DNA from: Vibrio hippocampi
Lineage (GTDB): Bacteria; Pseudomonadota; Gammaproteobacteria; Enterobacterales; Vibrionaceae
DNA length: 64,000 nucleotides
Direction of reading: 5' to 3'
Assembly (NCBI RefSeq): GCF_921292975.1
Contig: NZ_CAKLCM010000003.1
Coordinates: 186,001-250,000 of the forward strand
Shown: positions 36,320 through 45,219 of the stretch, one piece after another
Position numbering within the stretch: position 1 is the stretch's first letter
How the letters are laid out: every line of letters begins with the position of its first letter
Position numbers and translations under genes: made by a program
The notes under the pieces: generated by a model
Told to the model about the DNA's origin: nothing
Seen by the model: only the letters and a program-made list of their open reading frames with translations
Databases searched by the model: none

Positions 36320-37790
36320 AATAACCCCACTAAAAAGTGCAATGTAGATCAGAGAAGGATCGGTTAACCGATCCTTCTGATGAGAGACAATCGGAACCCT
36401 GTTTTTAGGTTTCTGATTTTTTTATGTCTATTCAAAACTGTTTTGCCAATTTCCTCGAAGAAAGCCCTGTTGATGTAGCTCAACTCACCACTTTCTCTGA
36501 ACATATCCCCGATGAGTGGGTTGCTAAGGCGGCAGCTCTTTCTGATAAAGCAACTATCCGACGACGCCGATTACCAAGTGACATGGTTTTTTGGTTAATT
36601 GTCGGCATGGCCTTCTTCCGCAATGAACCTATTGCCGAAGTCGCACGAAGAATGAATGTCTGTGCGGATGGTTTAGCTGATGAAGAGCTGTTAGCCAAAA
36701 GTACTTTAACCCAGGCAAGGCAACGTTTGGGCAAAGCTGCACCAGAGTGGCTGTTTAAGCAATGTGGACGGACGTGGGGTCTTGAACGATACCGTGATGA
36801 TACGTGGCAAGGATTACAAGTTTTGCTGTAGACGGTGCTCTTTTTCGAACTGCGGATACTCCCGAACTTAGAGAGCACTTTGGCTCGGGTAATACCTCTA
36901 GCACCAGACAAACACCGCATCCAGTACTAAGAGTTGTGACTATAATGAATGTCCGCTCTCATGTCATCGTTGACGCCGCCATAAGCCCCTATCGGCGTGG
37001 TGAAATCCCGCTTGCTATGCCCTTCATCGACTCTTTGCCAGATAACTCTGTGACGTTATTGGATAAAGGGTTTTACGGTGCAGACTTACTTCTCTCTCTT
37101 CAAAATAGCGGTATTAATAGGCATTGGTTAATACCAGCAAGGAAGGGGCTGAAATACACACTTCTAGATGAAGAAGAAAGTAATGACATGCTCATCGAAA
37201 TGAAAGTCTCTCTGCAAGCTCGCAAAAAGAACCCTAGCTTACCTGAGAAATGGCAAGTCAGAGCGGTGACCTACGAAGTACAAGGTAAACAGAAAACCGT
37301 TTTTACCTCCCTTCCTAGAACAAACTACGACGCGAAGGCAGTAGCCGAACTCTACCATGAACGTTGGGAAATCGAATTGGGTTATCGTGATATCAAAAGC
37401 TCAATGCAACACAAAGCCCAAGTATTACGCAGCAAAACAGTAGACCTTGTTTATCAAGAACTCTGGGGGCTGTTGCTTGGTTATAACTTAGTAAGACGTG
37501 AAGCGAGTCAGGCAGCGGTTGAGCATGGAAGAATGCCGAATGAAATTAGCTTTAAATACGCTTGTCAGTTTATAGCGAGTCAACTGAAGGTGATGAGTAA
37601 AGCGATATCGCCAGGCAATACACCTAAGCGTTTAAAGAGTCTCAGGGGAGATTTATCCATCCTCTTTATAGACAAACGCCCTAAGCCTAATCGGCCTAGG
37701 GCGGTACAAATGTCAAAGACTCGCTATCCAGTTAATCGCAAAGCAGCTCCGCTTAAGTGAACTACATTGCACTAAAAAGTGGGGTTGTTG
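36320..37790 (+). mobile_element. IS4-family insertion sequence
   Basis: The ends AATAACCCCAC (left) and, read inward from the right, AACAACCCCAC begin a terminal repeat that continues to AGTGCAATGTAG (36323-36347 and 37763-37787), differing mainly in a central A/T block. AGTCC next to both ends suggests that the repeat reaches a few bases farther out. I found no clear target duplication. The left inner region holds a GATCGGTTAACCGATC palindrome. The right end lies about 50 bp from the GH9 stop codon. Confidence 0.75.
36424..37760 (+). pseudogene. IS4-family transposase broken by a one-base frameshift
   Basis: The N-terminal part (36424-36831) ends DDTWQGLQVLL-stop, while the rest (to 37760) continues as FAVDGALFRTADTPE in the -1 frame. 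One more T in the TTTT run at about 36826 would join them as GLQVFAVDGALFR. The DDE parts are visible: DGALFR (first Asp), TLLDKGFYGADLL (second Asp) and YHERWEIELGYRDIKSS with the Y-(2)-R-(3)-E-(6)-K signature. No classical slippery site is seen, so this is probably an inactive copy or a homopolymer error. Confidence 0.82.
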
Positions 37791-37842
37791 GGACTGCCAG
37801 CAATCTGAACTGCGCTACCACCTAGCAGTGCGTAACTTGGCA

Positions 37843-40158
37843 TCACTTCAGCTTATTATCGTTTAATGCAGTGGTTATCCAAACTAAAGGAGAGTTCCAG
37901 TTAATTGTGACTTCATTTAGGCTCCAAGCCCCAATGTCATCAACATAACAAGTTTGACCTGTGCACTTACCACGAAGGTTGGTTGCTATTGGGTCGCTAA
38001 AGTTGATCGAGTTTGGACCGCCAGATAGAACACCCGCTGGTGGCTTTGGTGAATTATTGTCTGCTTGGTAGGCCCAGAATCTGTGGTGTGGATTCTGGTA
38101 TGCATCTTCACCATAACCTGTCACATAAGAGTAGCTGAGAGGATTTCGACCTAATATATAATCCATAGCGTTAGTCGCCGAGACTAAAAACGCTTTCTGA
38201 CCAGTGTAATCAAAACCATATACTAGAATTATCGCACGATTAACTATGTTTGAGTTAGAGCCCCAAGTATACTCTTCCACTTGATACGGCAAGCGATAGC
38301 CTTGCGTATCGACTTGTGCAGAGTATGCAGTAGCGGATTTAACAATGCTCTTTCGAGCCTGTTCAACTTGCTCTATCGGCAAGTTGTTTGGCACTAAAGC
38401 AAGACTTAACGTGCCAGCTGGAGCCATATATTGCCAAAAAAAGTCACCAGTAGACTTGATATCGCCTTTAGGCATAGCGAGGAACTCAGGGGAGTCAGTG
38501 ACAAATGCACCATACTCTTTTTTACCCGTAGTAATGAATAGTTCAGCGGCTGCCCAATAGAATTCGTCTTCTAGAGTGGCGTCACCGTAAGGACCAGAAC
38601 CGGTGAAGTTATCATAAGCGTACACATTTGGATTCGCTCGAGCCGCGTTCCATGCCCTTTTTGATGACGTTAAACATTGATTAGCGAAATCTCCATCTAT
38701 GTTTCTCCAAATACGCGCACACTGTGCGGTTACTGCGGCAAGATTAAGTGTCGCAGAAGTACTTGGATGAGACAGTGAACGATGCTGTTTGTCGTTATGT
38801 GGTGCAGTTGGGAATCCTGTCCACTTATCGTCAGCTATTTTGTGGAATGCCATGCCACCAGCATCGATCTCAGTGAGTTTTAGATCAGAAATATTATTGT
38901 GTTGATCGCCGACTGGCGCTGGTGTCTTCTTACCAGCAGGCACCTGCATCGCCATCATGAACTCAATATTCCAACGAGCTTCGTCAAGTAGATCATTAAT
39001 ACCGTTACCTGATTCCGCGTGACGACCTTTGTGATCGGCGAATGGAATGCTCTGGTTGCTACTATATTGCCCACGTTCATATAAGTTGAGCAGAGTCCAA
39101 GTACTGATGCCACTATTTACTAAGTACTTACCATGGTCACCTGCATCATACCAACCTTTCGTAGCATCGAGAGAAAAATCACATCCAGGCCAGACATTAC
39201 CTTTTGCATCTGTACCTTTAAAGCATGATGCAATGTCTTCTGGATGACCCGCAGGGCGCGCCAGATCCGCTCTTTGCACAAATGCCTCTTTGATCTCAAT
39301 ACCACTTCGGTTGTGATAGAAGTATTTAAGTGCATCTTCCGACATTTCAGCGTAGATATGTTCATTGATATCGAAAGGGTGGCTTACGTGACTACCTACA
39401 GTAACAACCAAGTTGCTATGGTTACTCGTAATGTGAGAGAAATCGATTTGATGAACGTGTTCGCCTGATGCACTATTTTCTCCAAAGACAATGGTTCTAC
39501 CTTTTGTGATAACCTCACCATCTTGGTTACGCAGTTGCCATTCGAGTGGTGACTTGCTTTCAGATTGCAATACAGCAAATTTTTCTCCATTCGAGAAGTA
39601 ACCTACTTGATTAGCTCTAAGCTTGCTAAAGTTACGAATGACTTCGTAAGGCTTGCCTTCGAGTGATACATTATCTACGCATACTGTTGCATTTTTATGT
39701 GCACCCAGTTGGAACTGGAAACCTACTTTAGGATCGCTTTTCGCATTGTACTTAAATTCGTATTCGTGACTATCAAAGTCAGTGCCAATATCAATATTTT
39801 TTGAAATATATTGGTTATAAGGTGCACCATCATGTTGAACGAGCATAACACCTTTAGTGTCTTTATCAGCTTTAATGTCAAATTTAACAGTATAGGTCTC
39901 ACCTTTTAATAAACCAAAGCCACCTTGACCAAGAATTACGTCCCATTTGTTTGCACCCGCAGAGTGAAACGTTAAACAACCAGTGCCATCAACTGGGATT
40001 AATGTACCGCCTGCACCCCACCAATTGTTAGTGGCATCAGAAAAACTACTATTTTTTAAAAGTTGACTTGCTGGAAAGCTATCTGTGCCTGCGGCCTGTG
40101 AAGCATTGCAAAGGAAAACAGAAAGGCTTACCATGCCCAGCTTAAAAATTTTATTCAC
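37843..40158 (-). CDS. GH9 endoglucanase with N-terminal CBM and Ig-like domain
   Basis: 771-residue secreted cellulase. Signal peptide to about Ala22; a CBM4/9-type beta-sandwich covers 31-168 (NWWGAGG, WDVILGQGGFGL, VQHDGAPYNQY); the CelD-type Ig domain covers about 178-265 (RANQVGYF); the GH9 barrel covers 270-765. Catalytic residues: base D338 and D341 in WYDAGDHGKY, NPHHRFW with the conserved His, and acid E749 (NEVTINWN). It starts with GTG, with GGAG eight bases upstream. The CBM is nearly duplicated as a separate small protein just upstream. It should cut amorphous cellulose or mixed beta-glucan outside the inner membrane. Confidence 0.93.
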   Translation of the reverse strand: MNKIFKLGMVSLSVFLCNASQAAGTDSFPASQLLKNSSFSDATNNWWGAGGTLIPVDGTGCLTFHSAGANKWDVILGQGGFGLLKGETYTVKFDIKADKDTKGVMLVQHDGAPYNQYISKNIDIGTDFDSHEYEFKYNAKSDPKVGFQFQLGAHKNATVCVDNVSLEGKPYEVIRNFSKLRANQVGYFSNGEKFAVLQSESKSPLEWQLRNQDGEVITKGRTIVFGENSASGEHVHQIDFSHITSNHSNLVVTVGSHVSHPFDINEHIYAEMSEDALKYFYHNRSGIEIKEAFVQRADLARPAGHPEDIASCFKGTDAKGNVWPGCDFSLDATKGWYDAGDHGKYLVNSGISTWTLLNLYERGQYSSNQSIPFADHKGRHAESGNGINDLLDEARWNIEFMMAMQVPAGKKTPAPVGDQHNNISDLKLTEIDAGGMAFHKIADDKWTGFPTAPHNDKQHRSLSHPSTSATLNLAAVTAQCARIWRNIDGDFANQCLTSSKRAWNAARANPNVYAYDNFTGSGPYGDATLEDEFYWAAAELFITTGKKEYGAFVTDSPEFLAMPKGDIKSTGDFFWQYMAPAGTLSLALVPNNLPIEQVEQARKSIVKSATAYSAQVDTQGYRLPYQVEEYTWGSNSNIVNRAIILVYGFDYTGQKAFLVSATNAMDYILGRNPLSYSYVTGYGEDAYQNPHHRFWAYQADNNSPKPPAGVLSGGPNSINFSDPIATNLRGKCTGQTCYVDDIGAWSLNEVTINWNSPLVWITTALNDNKLK

Positions 40159-40461
40159 TGTATCATCTCCATAGAAGTGTGAATGAATTCGTTTCCAATT
40201 CTATAATCGCAAATCTTATTTAAAAATGGTTGTAGTCACAATGCTTAAATAGATGTCAAAGTTATAAATACTATTGCCATAAATAAAAATAGAGTTAAGT
40301 AAATAGGGGGTAATATTCCCCAAAAATAGTATTAATGGACAAATAATTATTGACAGTTAGATTAGGTGATTAACTGGTGTAGCTAATTATATGGAACGAG
40401 GTGAGTATAAAATAACAAAGTGAGGTTAAATCTTAACCTGAACTGTCCGTCGAGGGGAAAC
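40159..40461. other. GH9 upstream region
   Basis: AT-rich promoter region with no supported gene. One TGTGA half-site is seen on the minus strand near 40240, without a good partner. Confidence 0.4.
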
Positions 40462-40487
40462 AAAAACGACACAGTAAACTGTGTCGT
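40462..40487 (-). terminator. Rho-independent terminator after the solitary CBM gene
   Basis: On the minus strand ACGACACAG-TTTA-CTGTGTCGT is followed by T residues, 11 nt after the stop. Confidence 0.85.
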
Positions 40488-40497
40488 CACGCATTAT

Positions 40498-40989
40498 TTA
40501 GTCACCAATAGTTAGTGACACATTATCAATGCATACCGTTGCAGGTTTGTCAGCGCCTAATTGAAACTGGAAAGTTGCTTTCGGGTCATTCTTGCTACTG
40601 TATTTGAAGCTATATTGGTGGTTTTCAAAACGGGTGTTTATTTTGATAGCCTTGTTAAAGTATTGATTATAAGGTGCGCCATCATGCTGAACTAACACAA
40701 CGCCTTTAGTATTAGTATTTGCCTTGATGTCAAATGATATTGAGTATGTTTCACCTTTAATCAACCCAAATCCGCCTTGACCCAGAATAACATCCCACAA
40801 GTTGGATCCTGCATTGCCATAAGTCAAGCACCCAGCACTGCTAGCGGATTTTAGGTCACCGCCGGCCCCCCACCAGTTGCTAGTATTGTCAGAAAATGTA
40901 TTGTTTTTCAGTAACTGATTTGCTGATACAGGTGCTGATAGAGCTAGTACAGAAAGGCTGATTAGACCGAGTTTAGATATGGTATTCAT
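40498..40989 (-). CDS. Secreted solitary CBM4/9-type protein
   Basis: 163-residue exported protein: signal peptide to about Ala23 (PVSA), then only one carbohydrate-binding-module-like beta-sandwich. It shares long stretches with residues 31-168 of the neighbouring GH9 enzyme, for instance WDVILGQGGFGL, VQHDGAPYNQY and ATVC-DNVSL. No catalytic domain or membrane anchor follows; the chain ends right after the module. GGAGAA precedes the ATG at 40989; an upstream in-frame start at 41043 would put 18 residues in front of a normal signal peptide and is rejected. It is probably a free cellulose or glucan binder; what it does once bound is not known. Confidence 0.85.
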   Translation of the reverse strand: MNTISKLGLISLSVLALSAPVSANQLLKNNTFSDNTSNWWGAGGDLKSASSAGCLTYGNAGSNLWDVILGQGGFGLIKGETYSISFDIKANTNTKGVVLVQHDGAPYNQYFNKAIKINTRFENHQYSFKYSSKNDPKATFQFQLGADKPATVCIDNVSLTIGD

Positions 40990-41220
40990 TATGTGTTCTC
41001 CATCGAGTGTGAATGAAATTACCCCAATACTATACAGATACATATCCTTATTAATGTGTAAGGTGTCATAGTATATTAATGGAGGTGTAAATATATAAAT
41101 AACATTACGAAATATATATTTATCTGTAATTAAATGATAAATGTCAGCGGTAAAATATGTTTTCCCCTGGCTATAAATATCCTTCTAGAAAGACCACTAG
41201 TACGGTCCTTGAATAGTAAA

Positions 41221-43200
41221 TTAGATAGTGAATCCTTTGATAGTATCTACTTGCTCTTTAGTTATGGACTCTAGGCGATCACTAATTTTATTTATTTCGT
41301 AATTTGCTTCATAGTTCTGTTCAGCGGATTCAAGGATAAGTTCCATATTGCTTGCTATGTATTCACTAGCTGCGGTTTGCTGGGTTGTGGCAACACTAAT
41401 CGCTTCGTTTAGTTGTGAAAGCGACTTTACGTGTCGGCTAACAGTATCGATTTTATTTTGCACGGTAATAAAACTCTCGCTGTTCACTTTCATCGTCTCA
41501 TTACACTTATCGATTTGCTGTGTTGCTGACTCGATATTGGTCTGAAGCGCATGAATCAGTTCTTGAATCTTGACTGTTGATGAGTTGGTGCGGTGTGCAA
41601 GTTTTCTCACCTCGTCCGCCACTACTGCGAAGCCTCGACCATTGTCGCCAGCTCGAGCTGCTTCAATTGCAGCATTTAACGCGAGTAAGTTAATTTGATT
41701 AGTGATGTCATCAATCACTTCTAGGATGTCAAAGATTGAAGCACTGCTTTCCGAAACCTGTTTCATACTTAGATTTGCGGTGACGAATTGTTCTGACAGT
41801 TGCTGGTTTTGCTCGTACGCTACTAGCGTAATTCCTACACTTTCCTCAACATTTTCATTCACACGCCTAACGTTACTCGACGCCTCTTCTGCGCGCGTGG
41901 CAATGTCGTTTATACTTGAGTTCATCTCTGTCATGGATTGTGTGATGATTTGGCATTGAGCTGTTTGCGATTCAGATTGGTTCAACAGTTTGCTGCCCTG
42001 TAGATGGTTGTCTTTTGATATGGACAAAATTTCAGCATTTTTGCTAGAAATGGTGGCGATAATTGCTCGCTGTGTGTCGATCGTTTTGTTGATCTGTTCT
42101 GCAATAAGACCAAATTCGTTGCTACTTTTATATTGGCAGCTATGAGTTAAATTACCCTTGGCAAGTTCACGTAACGTATTGATGATTTCAGTTAGAGGCT
42201 TTTTGATGATGTTACGGAAATAGAAACCTAGACAAGCAAAGACAATTAGCAAGGCAGGTAACAAAATTTGTCCGCCAGAGATGACAGTCCTGACACCATT
42301 TGATGCTTCTTGCAATTGCAAGTCAGCCTGATTTTGTACCTGATCTGTGGTCATTTGCAATTGTTGACTCAATAGACTGATAGATCGGTCGAAGTTAGAC
42401 TTCTCGTTCAGTTGTTGTTGCTTTGTTTTTAGGTGCTGTAAGTAGTTCACCAGTAGACCATCATCATAAGTGAGTTCACCAATGACCCAAGGCACAAGAC
42501 TAGACAGTTCAGTTTCACCTTTAGTGTATTTGTCTTTAGTTAATTCAGAGTATTCTTGCAGGTCCGAGAACACATATTCGGCGGTCTCTTTAGTTGACGC
42601 TAATATGGTTTCTAATTTATTGATGTTTTTAGAGTTAAGCGCTTCGATAGCACCTAGTTGAATGGATTGCATATCTTCGTTGATGGTTTCTAAAATGACC
42701 TTGGCATCTCCACTCATATTATCAGTAAACTCTTTACCTATCAGTACACTAACGCGTAAAGATAGCACTTGGAATGCTGCGATACGTTCACTTAGCTCTT
42801 GTTCTTTGTTAATAGATTGAATGTGACTATTAAGAATGTTAACTGCATTCTCATTTACTTGTAGCATGGCTTGGTTTAGTTTTATGTTCGAACGTTCAGT
42901 TTGATCATTTTGCGTATACTGCGCGATCAAATCCTGAATTACGACAACGTCTATTTCTACGGCTTCAGTAGACTGAGTAGTTAAACCACTATTAACAACC
43001 TTATTCGTTTCACTGAATAGTTGGTTAAGCTGATTGTTTTCTTTTACCATTGGGAAAGTGGTGTCAGTAACAAGTGCCATTGCTTTATTGGTACTGTCTA
43101 ACTCCAACCAAACTAGGTAGCTTATAGCTGAAATGGTTACTAATATCATTGAGAAAGTACAGAGAACTAGTTTGGTTATAGACAGCTTAATTAATTTCAT
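41221..43200 (-). CDS. Methyl-accepting chemotaxis protein
   Basis: 659-residue inner-membrane chemoreceptor. Membrane segments at about 10-32 and 312-330 enclose a large, mainly helical periplasmic ligand domain of about 280 residues. A HAMP region follows, then the cytoplasmic signalling coiled coil with the conserved hairpin [32 protein letters not shown] spread over about 495-530. No CheR-binding pentapeptide is seen at the end. It is flanked by the solitary CBM and the GH1-GH94-GH116 cluster, so an oligosaccharide, or a binding protein loaded with one, may be its signal; that is inferred from position only. Confidence 0.9.
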   Translation of the reverse strand: MKLIKLSITKLVLCTFSMILVTISAISYLVWLELDSTNKAMALVTDTTFPMVKENNQLNQLFSETNKVVNSGLTTQSTEAVEIDVVVIQDLIAQYTQNDQTERSNIKLNQAMLQVNENAVNILNSHIQSINKEQELSERIAAFQVLSLRVSVLIGKEFTDNMSGDAKVILETINEDMQSIQLGAIEALNSKNINKLETILASTKETAEYVFSDLQEYSELTKDKYTKGETELSSLVPWVIGELTYDDGLLVNYLQHLKTKQQQLNEKSNFDRSISLLSQQLQMTTDQVQNQADLQLQEASNGVRTVISGGQILLPALLIVFACLGFYFRNIIKKPLTEIINTLRELAKGNLTHSCQYKSSNEFGLIAEQINKTIDTQRAIIATISSKNAEILSISKDNHLQGSKLLNQSESQTAQCQIITQSMTEMNSSINDIATRAEEASSNVRRVNENVEESVGITLVAYEQNQQLSEQFVTANLSMKQVSESSASIFDILEVIDDITNQINLLALNAAIEAARAGDNGRGFAVVADEVRKLAHRTNSSTVKIQELIHALQTNIESATQQIDKCNETMKVNSESFITVQNKIDTVSRHVKSLSQLNEAISVATTQQTAASEYIASNMELILESAEQNYEANYEINKISDRLESITKEQVDTIKGFTI

Positions 43201-43683
43201 AACAACAACTCATGGTAAGAAATAATGAAGATGTATTATTTCAGTTATTTTATGGTTAGGAATTGTGTAAGTTCGTATGTAAGTTGTGATATCTGGTATT
43301 TTAGGCTTTAGTAACTCTAATTGTGATATGGATTTGTTCAGTAATCCGATGGAACTCAATTAAGACATTACAATCAGATTGGCTATCTTCGCCAATTTTT
43401 GATCTTTCCTTGCCCTTGACGGACTATAATTCGAAAGAATAGCCAAACCAACATAATGTGTATCGATTAATTTTCATTCCATTGCCTTAATTCATTAACA
43501 AAGTTCGAGCTTAATAGTTTAGGTGCAGCTTATGCTAATTTCTTAATACCTCCTCAATTTATAAACTTCACAACCGTAGGTTAAAATAGTGAAATAATAT
43601 TCCATGAAACAATTTCATAGGGCTTATCATTCTTGTGGAGTTTTTCATATTTTAACTAACGATATCGATGGTGTTTTATTAGG
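43201..43683. other. Divergent spacer between the chemoreceptor and GH1 genes
   Basis: AT-rich with no supported gene. It holds several short imperfect repeats, but I could not pick out a convincing LacI-type operator by eye. Confidence 0.4.
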
Positions 43684-43699
43684 TGTGACTTAGTTCACG
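43684..43699. promoter_or_regulatory. CRP-like site before the GH1 gene
   Basis: TGTGA-CTTAGT-TCACG matches 9 of 10 core CRP positions, about 100 bp before the GH1 start. Confidence 0.6.
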
Positions 43700-43741
43700 T
43701 TGTTAGAGTTGATGTAGATTACTCTGTCCCCAAAACGAGAT

Positions 43742-43766
43742 CAGCGAGGTGAATTATCGCTGTTTT
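43742..43766 (+). promoter_or_regulatory. Leader hairpin with T run before GH1
   Basis: CAGCGA and TCGCTG enclose nine bases and are followed by TTTT, 30-50 nt before the ATG. It could be a weak attenuator or a protein site in the 5' leader. Confidence 0.3.
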
Positions 43767-43794
43767 CCAATACAGCATTTTGAAGGACATACCT

Positions 43795-45150
43795 ATGAAA
43801 TATCAGATACCAGCAGATTCTAAATTAATTGAACCCAACTTTGTATTTGGTGTTGCCACTTCTTCTTATCAGATAGAAGGTGGAGTGAGGGAAGGAGGGC
43901 GAACACCTTCAATTTGGGACACCTTTTGTCGCAAAGCGGGAGTTGTTAACAACTTCGACAACGGCGATGTTGCGTGTGATCATTATCATTTGTGGCAACA
44001 CGATATAGCCATGATTGCAGACCTGGGCGTTGATGCTTATCGCTTGTCAGTGAGTTGGTCACGAATTTTACCGCAAGATGGTGTGGTGAACCCTCAAGGA
44101 TTGGAGTTTTATAGCAACATCATCGATGAGTGTCATCGAAAAGGGTTGAAGGTGTACGTAACTTTATATCATTGGGACCTTCCCCAGTATTTAGAAGATA
44201 AAGGTGGATGGTTAAACCGTGAAACTGCGTACAAATTTGCCCAATATGCAGACGTCGTCAGTCAGTTTTTTGGGCATAAGATTGACGTTTATACCACGCT
44301 TAATGAACCTTTTGTTTCGGCGTTCCTTGGTTATCGTTGGGGTATACACGCACCAGGGGTAAAAGGTGATAAACAAGGGTTTCAAGCGGCTCATCATCTT
44401 ATGTTAGCTCACGGTTTGGCGATGCCAGTGCTACGTCGTAATGCGCCGAACTCTCTTCACGGTCTTGTGGTGAACGTTTGTCCAGCCTATCCCGTGAACA
44501 GTACTGATGTTGCAGCTGCTGAGTTTAAGGCAGCTGACGGCTACTTGTGGTTCATTGACCCTGTTTTTACTGGGCAATATCCAGAAGTGGTATGTAAAAA
44601 ATTGGTCGAATATATGCCACTGATACTCGAGGGTGACATGGAGATAATCAGTGCTCCATTAGATTATTTGGGCATTAACTATTATTCGCGTGAGGTGATT
44701 GGTACTAATCCAGATGGTCAGCCTGAAATTGCACCACAAACTGAAGCTGAGCATACTTTTATAGGTTGGGAAGTCTACCCTCGGGGGTTGACGGATGTAT
44801 TGGTGTTGCTAAAGCAGCGCTATGCAAATTTACCACCAATGTATATCACTGAAAATGGCGCGGCTTGTGACGATGAGCAAGAGGGTGGCGTGATTCACGA
44901 TGACCAACGTATAGCCTATTACCAAACCCATCTTACTGCCCTTGATGAAGCGATTCGTCAAGGTGTCGATATTCGTGGTTATTTTGCTTGGAGTCTTATG
45001 GATAATTTCGAGTGGGCATTTGGCTATAGCCAACGTTTTGGCATAGTGCATGTAGACTACCAAACTCAAGAAAGGACGCTGAAAAACAGTGCGTTAGCTT
45101 TTCGCGGCATGTTAAAGCAGCGCAAAAAAACAATATCGTCTAGCCAGTGA
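43795..45150 (+). CDS. GH1 beta-glucosidase
   Basis: 451-residue cytosolic retaining beta-glycosidase. Family marks are the N-terminal FVFGVATSSYQIEGG, acid/base E171 (TTLNEPF), nucleophile E353 (YITENGA) and the aglycone-region WSLMDNFEWAFGY. It should hydrolyse cellobiose and short cello-oligosaccharides to glucose. A TTG at 43780 opens the frame five codons earlier, but GAAGGA stands 8 nt before the ATG at 43795, which I take as the start. It leads the GH1-GH94-GH116 run, 69 nt before GH94, and has a CRP-like site upstream. Confidence 0.93.
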   Translation: MKYQIPADSKLIEPNFVFGVATSSYQIEGGVREGGRTPSIWDTFCRKAGVVNNFDNGDVACDHYHLWQHDIAMIADLGVDAYRLSVSWSRILPQDGVVNPQGLEFYSNIIDECHRKGLKVYVTLYHWDLPQYLEDKGGWLNRETAYKFAQYADVVSQFFGHKIDVYTTLNEPFVSAFLGYRWGIHAPGVKGDKQGFQAAHHLMLAHGLAMPVLRRNAPNSLHGLVVNVCPAYPVNSTDVAAAEFKAADGYLWFIDPVFTGQYPEVVCKKLVEYMPLILEGDMEIISAPLDYLGINYYSREVIGTNPDGQPEIAPQTEAEHTFIGWEVYPRGLTDVLVLLKQRYANLPPMYITENGAACDDEQEGGVIHDDQRIAYYQTHLTALDEAIRQGVDIRGYFAWSLMDNFEWAFGYSQRFGIVHVDYQTQERTLKNSALAFRGMLKQRKKTISSSQ

Positions 45151-45219
45151 GTTTAGGTTCAACGATAGAATTACAGTAAAGATTTTAGGGACTCTACGAC
45201 CCGAAGATGAGGAATTGAT

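Noticed and set aside
36424..37760. Programmed frameshift in the IS4 transposase
   Set aside because: The junction has no X-XXY-YYZ heptamer; a missing T in a T run is the simpler reading.
37791..37842. Target duplication for the IS4 element
   Set aside because: The flanks do not share a convincing 8-13 bp repeat; AGTCC/GGACT is inverted and so belongs to the ends.
40990..41043. Upstream start for the solitary CBM protein
   Set aside because: It would put 18 residues in front of a normal signal peptide; the ATG at 40989 has a strong GGAGAA.
43201..43683. LacI-type operator shared between the GH1 and GH8 promoters
   Set aside because: ATCGGATT appears in both regions but is short, asymmetric and likely chance.
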